DNA from: a bacterium
Lineage (GTDB): Bacteria; Verrucomicrobiota; Verrucomicrobiae; Limisphaerales; J093
Reading direction: 5' to 3'
Length of the DNA: 15,376 nucleotides
Assembly: GCA_021839785.1 (NCBI GenBank)
Contig: JAKCAB010000107.1
Span: 1 to 15,376 of the forward strand
The position numbers and the translations under genes were made by a program. A model generated the notes under the pieces. The model was not told where the DNA came from, did no database searches, and saw only the letters and a list, made by a program, of their open reading frames with translations. Positions 1 to 6,872 of this stretch are shown here, in pieces. Within the stretch, counting starts at the first letter, position 1, and every line of letters starts with the position of its first letter.

Positions 1-2229
1 CGATCTCAACGCCTCGCGGGTCATCACTTTGGTCAGTGCCTCGGCCGCGCGGTCTTTGGCGAGGCGGCAACCGGTAAGACAGCCATCGAGCTTCGCCCGC
101 AACCGCACGAACGGCTCCAGGCCGGCGAACGAAACGCATGGGCCGGCCTTGTACGGATGGCTCGCGCCGCGCTCGCTCACGTCCGCGTAGGCGCGGGCGG
201 TGGAGTCGATGCCGGGGATCGCGCCTTCGAGCGATTCCAGTTCCTCCGCCTGGTAGCACGCGTGGCAGCTCGCCTCATCCCACGCGGGATGGCGGTTGTA
301 GCCGAACACCAATTCCGCCGCCACGCGGCTGACTTCGCCAGCGGCGCGCGCGCATTGGACGTGGCACAGGTCGGTCAAGAACCGCACCAGGCCCGGCAGC
401 CCGCCGGCCAGGCCCGGATGCGCTGGGCCTTGGCTTTCCAACTCCACCACGTCCAGGATGAATTGCCGCGCCGCGAGCAGCCAACACAGCGCGTCAGCCA
501 GCGGGAACGTCACGCCCTGCCGGGTCTTGTGGTAAAGCTTCGCGCCCTCGGCGTCGGTCGCCGACTGGACATGCTTCAAGGTCCAAAGCCAGAGCTGCAT
601 GGCCGAAGCCAGCGTGCACGCGCCGGTGCCGGGACGGTCGGAGGCCATGCGTCGCATTTCCGCAATCCATTGCTCGAACTGGGCCAGAAAAACCTCGTTC
701 GCCATCGTGATCGAAAGCTGCAAACGCTGCACCGCCTCGGGGCCTTCGTAGGTCGCCTCAAGCTGGGCGTCCATCCACTTTTGGCCCAGAAAGCCGGGGC
801 AATCCTCGGTCACGCCGTAACCGCCCATCAGGCTGACCGCCTCGCGCATCATCGTGGCGCCGTGGCCGGTGTTCCAAAGCTTGCAGGCGGGACAAAGCAC
901 GTTGGCCTGCGCTTCGAGCAACGCGAATTGCACCAACGGGTCGGCCTCAAGCGCCGCCTGCCGCGGCAAATCGCGCGCCCCCACCGGCTGGCGGTTGATC
1001 GCCAGGAGTTCGAGCGCGTCCCGCTGGGTGCGGGCCAGTTCCTTGAGCGCGGCGCGGCCGGTCAGTTTCCGCTCCGCCAGCCATTGGTCCTTGTGTTTTT
1101 CGAGCGGGTCGAGTCGATCGAACAGCCGCGCGGCCTCGAAACCCAGTGACGCCCCGGCCTCGCCCGTGGCCCAGATGTCCACCAACCGGTGCAGCACGTC
1201 CTCTTTTTGCTGGAGTCCCAGTTCGTAACGCGGCGTGCCGGGCGCGCCTTCGCCGCCGCGGAACCGCCGCCGCTGGTAAAGCATGACCGGCTCGACGGCC
1301 GAAAGCAGTTTGGCCGAGGTCATCAAGCCCACCGTCACGCGCGTGCGCCGGAACACGGCCTCGATGATTTCCGCGTGGGAGTAGTTGGGCACGATCACGC
1401 CGTCCTTGACGGTGTAACCGCCGATGATGCGGCTCGCGGGCACGCGCAGGTTGAACGCCGGGTCGCGCGTGGAACTGAGTTGGTGCACCAGCTTCTTGGT
1501 GGGCACACCGCGGTCGAACGTGCCGGGGTCGCCTTCTTCGAGAATCACCATGCAACTGCCTTTGAGGCGAGGATCGTCGGAGTCCACCGCCACGGTCACG
1601 ACGTTGGCGAAGGCCATGTTGGTGATGAACCGCCCGCGTTTGTCCACCTGGAGCACCGGCTCCTGGCCGTCCGGCCATTCCGCGACCCGGACCTTGCCGC
1701 TCAACATGCCGGTCTCGACGCCGACGAACGGGATCGGCTCGGTCAACGCGAACGCGGCGCGAATTTGCCGCCGGTCCTCGCCGGGCTTGGGTGGCGCGGC
1801 GAGCGACATGTAATGGGCGCGCTGTTCCGGCGTGCCGCACTCGTGAATGGGCGCCAGGCCGAGATTGCCCGCCAGACTGCACGTGGCCGCGCCCGCGTCC
1901 ACCCAGGCCAGCTCGAAGGCGATCAGCGCCAGCGCCAAGTTCTTCGGCCCGGCAACGAACCCGCCGTACTCCGGATCGAGGAACGCCGCGGTGATGCCGC
2001 TTTCGTCGAAATGCGGCAGCAGGCTGGCTTTCTCCGCGGTCCACTCGTGAGAGTTGCGGGCGCCGTCGGCGACCAAGCGGGCCACCGGTCCGCGAGCCAC
2101 GGCGCGCGCGCCTTGCACGAGCATCTGCAGATCGTAGCGGTCCGCAAAGCGCCACATGACCTGGCGCGCATCGTCCGTGGGCAGCGTCTGCAAGGTGGTG
2201 CCGGCGCTGGCTTCAGTTTGTGTCTCCAT
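1..2229 (-). CDS. Large acyl-CoA dehydrogenase, 3' end outside window
   Basis: The minus-strand frame is open from an ATG at 2229 down to base 1 (743 codons, no stop), so the protein is C-terminally truncated by the window. Its start reads METQTEASAGTTLQTL. Family features: an FAD/substrate-domain segment AFALTEP followed by a beta-domain; a C-terminal helical domain with MMREAVSLMGGYGVTED; and TYEGPEAVQ, whose Glu (about residue 495) aligns with the catalytic base of the medium-chain family (YEG motif). It should oxidise an acyl-CoA to enoyl-CoA with FAD, passing electrons to ETF; the substrate cannot be read. It is much longer than the usual 380-600 residues. The extra C-terminal part contains several paired cysteines (CPAC, CHAC, CLTGC). 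It is divergently oriented from ccoI, so it is probably a separate transcription unit. No strong ribosome binding site precedes the ATG. Confidence 0.85.
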   Translation of the reverse strand, partial: METQTEASAGTTLQTLPTDDARQVMWRFADRYDLQMLVQGARAVARGPVARLVADGARNSHEWTAEKASLLPHFDESGITAAFLDPEYGGFVAGPKNLALALIAFELAWVDAGAATCSLAGNLGLAPIHECGTPEQRAHYMSLAAPPKPGEDRRQIRAAFALTEPIPFVGVETGMLSGKVRVAEWPDGQEPVLQVDKRGRFITNMAFANVVTVAVDSDDPRLKGSCMVILEEGDPGTFDRGVPTKKLVHQLSSTRDPAFNLRVPASRIIGGYTVKDGVIVPNYSHAEIIEAVFRRTRVTVGLMTSAKLLSAVEPVMLYQRRRFRGGEGAPGTPRYELGLQQKEDVLHRLVDIWATGEAGASLGFEAARLFDRLDPLEKHKDQWLAERKLTGRAALKELARTQRDALELLAINRQPVGARDLPRQAALEADPLVQFALLEAQANVLCPACKLWNTGHGATMMREAVSLMGGYGVTEDCPGFLGQKWMDAQLEATYEGPEAVQRLQLSITMANEVFLAQFEQWIAEMRRMASDRPGTGACTLASAMQLWLWTLKHVQSATDAEGAKLYHKTRQGVTFPLADALCWLLAARQFILDVVELESQGPAHPGLAGGLPGLVRFLTDLCHVQCARAAGEVSRVAAELVFGYNRHPAWDEASCHACYQAEELESLEGAIPGIDSTARAYADVSERGASHPYKAGPCVSFAGLEPFVRLRAKLDGCLTGCRLAKDRAAEALTKVMTREALRS

Positions 2230-2708
2230 AGTAGTGCGATCCAAATTGGAAACGCCGGTCCCGCGGCGGGCGCACGCAGCGAAACCCTTTTCGTCGCGGT
2301 CCATCAGGCCGGGCCGGGCGCCGCCGAGCATTGCGCGGGGTCGGTTATGGATCAAGCCGCAGTTCCGCGCCGCCGCTGGCTTGGGCGCCACTCAGTTCCT
2401 GGCCGTGGCTCAAGGGCTCAACTGCTTGCCAACGGCCGGATCGGCCAGCCCGTTACCCCGCAAGGGAAAACCGGCAGCGCAGGTACCGCATGACACAAAA
2501 GATGTCGCAATTGCGACAAAAATTGCCCGCCCAGGGTAAACCAAAATCTGTGAACCTTTCCGTCGGCGAGATCCCGCGGTTGCGACCGAGAGGGTCGCGC
2601 GCCAAAATCGGGATGCGCCGTCGCCGGCTTGCCAGCGGGGTCGATTCTGGGCCAAGCTTGACTTGGTCATCGGCTTGGCCGCGCAACGCCAGTCGATGCC
2701 GTGCTATC
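2230..2708. other. Divergent intergenic region between acyl-CoA dehydrogenase and ccoI
   Basis: I recognise no convincing gene here. An open frame in phase with ccoI runs back to a TTG at 2331, but its translation is low-complexity and Arg/Pro/Ser-rich, unlike any CcoI N-terminus. The region should hold promoters for both flanking genes. It contains a perfect 16-bp palindrome (2503-2518) and a small hairpin, GCGACC (2582-2587) with GGTCGC (2593-2598). I see no clear -35/-10 pair and no FNR-type TTGAT-N4-ATCAA box. Confidence 0.6.
2503..2518. promoter_or_regulatory. Perfect 16-bp palindrome, candidate operator for the cco cluster
   Basis: TGTCGCAATTGCGACA is its own reverse complement over all 16 bases, in an otherwise unremarkable divergent intergenic region about 200 bp before the likely ccoI start. 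The length and dyad symmetry are typical of a homodimeric repressor or activator site (for example Rrf2, MarR or BlaI/CopY-type regulators). It does not match the FNR/FixK consensus usually found before cbb3 genes. The binding protein is unknown, and the regulatory role is inference from position and symmetry. Confidence 0.45.
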
Positions 2709-5222
2709 GTGCCCAACGCACTCACGACCGCTGTCACCGATCGCCCGCCGGCGCTCGCCTCTGCCGACTTGGCCGGAAGCGAGGCCGGACATTCGCGCGC
2801 CGCGGAGGCGGCGGCCTGTTATCATTGCGGGACGCCGTGCGGCGCGGGCGCCTGCACGCGCGGGGACAAGGCGTTTTGTTGCCACGGTTGCCTGACCGTC
2901 TTTGAGCTGCTCAGCGAAAATGGGCTGGGCCATTTCTACGACCTCGGCCAGCAGGCGGGCATTCGGATCGCCCAGGCGGCGCCGGAAGACCGCTTCCGCT
3001 ACCTCGATGACCCGGCGGTGCGGGACCGGCTGTTGGACTTCGCCGACGATGCGATCAGCAAGGTAACGTTCCACGTCCCGGCCATCCATTGCATCGCCTG
3101 CGTGTGGCTGCTGGAAAATCTGTTCCGCCTCAAGCCGGGCATCGGCCGGTCGGCGGTGAACTTCCCGCGACGCGAGGTGGCCATCGCCTTCGAGCACGCG
3201 AAGGTGCGGTTGAGCGAAGTCGTGGCGCTGCTGGCGTCGCTCGGTTACGAGCCGTCGTTCAACCTGTCCAACCTCGAAGCCCGCCGGGCGGATCCCGTGG
3301 CGCGCCGACTCTGGCTGCGGATCGGCGTGGCGGGTTTCGCGTTTGGCAACGTCATGTTGTTGAGCATCCCCGGCTATTTGGGCATGGAGACGCCCGACCA
3401 GCCGGCGTTGAAGACTTTCTTCGGCTACCTGTCGTTGGCGCTGACGCTGCCGGTGCTGGTGTTCAGCGCCTCGGATTACTGGCGGGCCGCGTGGCTGGCG
3501 TGGCGACGCCGTGTGCTCACCATCGACCTGCCGATCGCGCTGGGCCTGGTGGCCTTGTTCGGCCAAAGCGCGTTCGAAGTCGTGTCCGGCCGAGGGCCGG
3601 GGTATGTCGATTCGCTCACCGGCCTGATCTTTTTCCTGCTGTGCGGAAAATTGTTTCAGCACAAGACCTATGACCGGCTGACCTTTGACCGCGACTACAA
3701 GTCGTTCTTTCCACTGGCCGTGGTGCGTCGCACGGCCAGCGGCGAGGAAACCGTGTCGCTGGCGCGGGTGGCGGTGGGCGACCGGCTCGTGCTGCGAAAT
3801 CGGGAATTGATCCCCGCCGACGCGCGGCTCACCGCCGGCCAGGCCATGATCGACTACAGCTTCGTGACCGGCGAAGCCGAACCGGCGCCCAAGACGGTGG
3901 GCGACCACCTTTACGCCGGCGGCCAGCAGGTCGGCGGCGCGATCGAGGTCGAGGTGGTGAAGCCGGTGTCGCAAAGCTACCTGACGGCGCTTTGGGGCCA
4001 CGAAGCGTTCGCCAAAGAACGCACCGACACGCTGGACAACCTGACCAACCGCTTCAGCCGAAGGTTCACGATCAGTGTGGTGGCCATTGCGGCGCTCGCG
4101 GCTACGTGCTGGGGGCTGGCTGGCGACCCGGCCCGCGCCGTCAAGGCCTTTGTCTCCGTGCTGATTGTGGCTTGTCCGTGCGCGCTGGCGCTGGCGGCGC
4201 CGTTCGCGCTGGGCACGGCGCAGCGGCTCCTGGCACGGCGCCACGTGTTTCTCAAGAACCCGCACGTCATCGAAACGCTGGCCAAGATCGACACGGTGGT
4301 GTTCGACAAGACCGGCACGCTCACCACCGCGGGCGCTGCCGAAATTCAATTCGCCGGTCCGCCGTTGAGCGTCGCGGAACAAGCGGCCGTGGCGGCGGTC
4401 GCCAGGCATTCCACCCACCCTTACGCCGCCCGGATCGGCGCCTTCCTGGCCGCGGACGAAACGGCGCCGACCGTGCCGGCCGAGGCCTTCCGCGAAACGC
4501 CCGGCCGCGGCATCGAAGCCCGCGTGGATGGCCGGGAAGTCTGGCTCGGCTCCGCGGCCTGGCTGGCCTCGCGCGGCGTGCCGGCGCCGGCTGGTTCGGC
4601 GGGCGGCGGCTCGCAAGTCCACCTGGCACTAGATCGCGTTTACCGCGGCGGGTTCGGCCTGAGCAGCGCGTTGCGGCCGGAGACCGAAGTCATGCTGGCC
4701 CAACTCGCCGCGCGCCACGACCTCGCGTTGTTGAGCGGCGACACCGAGAAGGAACGCGACCGGTTCCGGGCCTTGTTCCCGCCCGGCGCGCACCTGCACT
4801 TCAACCAAAGTCCGTTGAGCAAGCTGAGTTTCATCCGCGACCTCCAGCAGGCGGGCCGGACGGTGATGATGGTGGGCGACGGGCTGAACGACGCCGGCGC
4901 GCTGCGTCAAGGCGACGTGGGCGTGGCGGTGGTGGAGCGGGTGGGCGTGTTTTCGCCGGCCAGCGACGTGATCCTGGAGGCCGGCATGGTCCCGCGCCTC
5001 CACGCCCTCTTGAAATTCGCCCAGCGGGCGGTCAGGGTAGTGGGGTTGAGCTTCGTGGTTTCGAGCCTTTACAACGCGGTGGGCATCGGCCTGGCAGCCG
5101 GTGGCGTGTTGTCGCCGCTGATCTGCGCGATCCTGATGCCGGTGAGTTCGATCACGGTCGTGGCGTTCGCCTGCGGCGCCACCACCGGGGCGGCAAAACG
5201 GGGAGGAGTGTTGACGGAATGA
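2709..5222 (+). CDS. ccoI: Cbb3 oxidase copper-transporting P1B-type ATPase CcoI/FixI
   Basis: Membrane Cu(I) P-type ATPase that moves copper across the inner membrane for assembly of the cbb3 oxidase CuB site. With the GTG at 2709 the protein is 837 aa. Order of domains: a Cys-rich N-terminal metal-binding module of the FixI type (CYHCGTPC from residue 37, then CCHGC); an HMA domain with IHCIACVW (Cys128, Cys131); membrane helices; an actuator domain with TGEAEP; the transmembrane metal site CPC (489-491); the phosphorylation motif DKTGTLT (Asp533); and the hinge GDGLND (723-728). The start is uncertain. GTG 2709 gives a normal FixI N-terminus, ATG 2613 is an alternative, and the long extension back to 2331 looks non-coding. 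The stop overlaps the next gene's ATG (ATGA), implying translational coupling. Confidence 0.92.
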   Translation: MPNALTTAVTDRPPALASADLAGSEAGHSRAAEAAACYHCGTPCGAGACTRGDKAFCCHGCLTVFELLSENGLGHFYDLGQQAGIRIAQAAPEDRFRYLDDPAVRDRLLDFADDAISKVTFHVPAIHCIACVWLLENLFRLKPGIGRSAVNFPRREVAIAFEHAKVRLSEVVALLASLGYEPSFNLSNLEARRADPVARRLWLRIGVAGFAFGNVMLLSIPGYLGMETPDQPALKTFFGYLSLALTLPVLVFSASDYWRAAWLAWRRRVLTIDLPIALGLVALFGQSAFEVVSGRGPGYVDSLTGLIFFLLCGKLFQHKTYDRLTFDRDYKSFFPLAVVRRTASGEETVSLARVAVGDRLVLRNRELIPADARLTAGQAMIDYSFVTGEAEPAPKTVGDHLYAGGQQVGGAIEVEVVKPVSQSYLTALWGHEAFAKERTDTLDNLTNRFSRRFTISVVAIAALAATCWGLAGDPARAVKAFVSVLIVACPCALALAAPFALGTAQRLLARRHVFLKNPHVIETLAKIDTVVFDKTGTLTTAGAAEIQFAGPPLSVAEQAAVAAVARHSTHPYAARIGAFLAADETAPTVPAEAFRETPGRGIEARVDGREVWLGSAAWLASRGVPAPAGSAGGGSQVHLALDRVYRGGFGLSSALRPETEVMLAQLAARHDLALLSGDTEKERDRFRALFPPGAHLHFNQSPLSKLSFIRDLQQAGRTVMMVGDGLNDAGALRQGDVGVAVVERVGVFSPASDVILEAGMVPRLHALLKFAQRAVRVVGLSFVVSSLYNAVGIGLAAGGVLSPLICAILMPVSSITVVAFACGATTGAAKRGGVLTE

Positions 5223-6340
5223 GGCAGCCGGTTCGGTTGGAGGATTCAATTCACGACGAGGCGAGTTTTCCCCGGTCACTGGCCGGGGGCGCGCGGCGCA
5301 CCCGTGCCTTGCCCATCGTCCGGGTCGTCACGGAGCGCCGGAAGGCGGCTCCCATCAACCCGGCGACTGGGAGCCAAGGACAACCTGCGGGTGGCCAGGT
5401 GGGGGCACCGCCAGGAACCTCGGAAAACGGCGTCGTTCCTCCGGAGGTGGACGCGTGGCAGCGGTTGATGGCCTCGACGACGGTGCGCGAGCAACAGATC
5501 GCGTTCGCCTGTGCCACGGGCGTTCCCTTGACCTTGGTGCCGGCGAGCACCACCACCGGCGCGCCGGCCGACGGCGCGTTTTGCGTCAAGGGGTGCCTGG
5601 GTGGCGCCAGCGGGGACCTCTGCTCGCGCAAGCTGTTGCAGGCGGAACAGCGCGCGGTGGAAAAGCGCGGGCCGATCCAACATGCCTGTCCTTCCGGCCT
5701 GTTGAAGATTCTGATGCCGGTGTTCATCGGCGGGCGCCACGCCGGCAATTTGCTGGCCGGACCATTTTCGCTGCACGCGCCGGACGGCACCCGGCTGGCG
5801 GAACTGGTGCAACGGCTGGAAAAGCATGGGCTGGGCAACCGCATCCGCGAACTGCGCACCACCTGGCACTACAGCCCGCTGATTTCCGCAGAGAAATGCC
5901 GCGCCGCCGCCACGCTGCTGGGCATGTTCGCCAACTACCTTGAGGAATTCGGCCGGCGGACCTTGCAGGCGGGGGTGCCGGCGCGTTCGCCGTTGTTGCA
6001 GAAGATCGAGGCCTTTCTCGCCGAGTGCCAGGACCAGCGGGTGACGTTGAAGGACGTGGCGGCGCGGGTGAACCTGAGTCCCTGCCATTTTTGCGCGGTC
6101 TTCAAGAAACAGACCGGCTTGACCTTCACGGAATACCGCACGCACCAACGGCTGGAAAAGGCGCGTCAACTTTTGTCCGAACCCGGCCGCCGCGTGAGCG
6201 ACGTGGCGTTCGAGGTCGGTTTCGAATCCATCCCTTACTTCAACCGCGCGTTCCGGCGCCGGTTCGGCTGTTCGCCCTCGGAGCTACGGCTGCGGCTCGC
6301 TCCCGAAATCCAGGGCAAGAAATCCGAAATCCAGACGTAG
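5219..6340 (+). CDS. AraC-family regulator with N-terminal PocR-type sensory domain
   Basis: 373-aa predicted transcription factor. After a disordered-looking N-terminus (about 80 aa, Pro/Gly/Arg rich) there is a PocR-like ligand-sensing domain. It shows the family's spaced cysteines: FCVKGC (Cys122), DLCSRK and HACPSGLLKILMPV, followed by GGRHAGNLLAGPF. The C-terminal ~100 residues are a standard AraC double helix-turn-helix, with LKDVAARVNLSPCHFCAVFKK in the first unit and VSDVAFEVGFESIPYFNRAFRRRFG in the second. The ATG overlaps the ccoI stop by 4 bases, so it is probably co-translated with the copper ATPase. Its location inside a cbb3 operon suggests it controls the oxidase or copper genes, perhaps sensing redox state or a small ligand through the cysteines. 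That is inference: PocR itself responds to propanediol metabolism. Confidence 0.88.
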   Translation: MRQPVRLEDSIHDEASFPRSLAGGARRTRALPIVRVVTERRKAAPINPATGSQGQPAGGQVGAPPGTSENGVVPPEVDAWQRLMASTTVREQQIAFACATGVPLTLVPASTTTGAPADGAFCVKGCLGGASGDLCSRKLLQAEQRAVEKRGPIQHACPSGLLKILMPVFIGGRHAGNLLAGPFSLHAPDGTRLAELVQRLEKHGLGNRIRELRTTWHYSPLISAEKCRAAATLLGMFANYLEEFGRRTLQAGVPARSPLLQKIEAFLAECQDQRVTLKDVAARVNLSPCHFCAVFKKQTGLTFTEYRTHQRLEKARQLLSEPGRRVSDVAFEVGFESIPYFNRAFRRRFGCSPSELRLRLAPEIQGKKSEIQT

Positions 6341-6677
6341 CCGCGCGAAGCGGTCCAGACTGCAATGGGCGGCGTGAAAGGCGCGTCGCACGCTGAGGCT
6401 TCCACCGGATTCACGGCGGGATTGTTGGCCGCCGCCGGCTTGAATTCGGCCCGTTCCGTCCCCGGCGGCAGTAATTTCCGCTCGCCGTTGTTGGACGACC
6501 TTGACCTGAAAGCTTACCGCGGCCAGGCGGTCGCGGTCTTCGAATGATCCGGAGCAAACCAGCTTACGGTAGATTTGGTCTGGCGATTCCCCACCGGGGC
6601 TTGCATCCTCGGAAGTGGCAATCGAGGGCAGCCGTCGGACGCGTGCGGCGGTGGCCGATTGCGGTGCGGACGCAAAC
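6341..6677. other. Intergenic region before ccoS; no gene recognised
   Basis: Between the regulator stop and the ccoS ATG lie ~337 bases. The only plus-strand frame (6365-6547, 60 aa) has no recognisable motif or convincing start site. The minus strand shows only long open frames typical of GC-rich shadows. The gap is the natural place for a promoter driving the structural genes ccoS-ccoNO-ccoQ-ccoP, and a target for the regulator just upstream. I cannot pick out a convincing -35/-10 pair or a long dyad. Confidence 0.5.
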
Positions 6678-6872
6678 ATGAACGTCATTTTGATCCTGAT
6701 TTTGATCAGCCTGGCGGTGGCCCTGACCTTTCTGGGGGCCTTCATCTGGGCGGTGAAGTCGGGCCAATACGAAGACACCGAGACGCCTTCCCTGCGAATC
6801 CTCACGGAGGATGACTCCGCCAGCCAGATGCCTTTGCGCACCGCCATCGAACACAACGACACCTCCACATGA
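6678..6872 (+). CDS. ccoS: Cbb3-type cytochrome oxidase assembly protein CcoS
   Basis: 64-aa small membrane protein. It begins MNVILILILISLAVALTFLG, giving one transmembrane helix over residues about 3-23. The helix is followed by the characteristic FIWAVKSGQYEDTETPSLRIL, which matches the CcoS family signature (W-x-x-x-SGQ-[FY]-[ED]-D). CcoS is needed for insertion of the heme b and copper cofactors into CcoN. The start was set at the ATG at 6678 because the upstream in-frame extension (from 6615) is hydrophilic and not conserved in the family. The stop overlaps the ccoNO start (ATGA), so the two are probably translationally coupled. It sits before the structural genes rather than after ccoI, its usual proteobacterial place. 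Confidence 0.93.
   Translation: MNVILILILISLAVALTFLGAFIWAVKSGQYEDTETPSLRILTEDDSASQMPLRTAIEHNDTST

Noticed and set aside
2331..2708. N-terminal extension of ccoI to a TTG at 2331
   Set aside because: Low-complexity translation with no FixI similarity, and it would run through the 16-bp palindrome; the Cys-rich FixI N-terminus begins after 2709.
6690..6712. FNR-like TTGAT/GATCA half-sites
   Set aside because: They fall inside the ccoS membrane-helix codons, with wrong spacing for a TTGAT-N4-ATCAA box.
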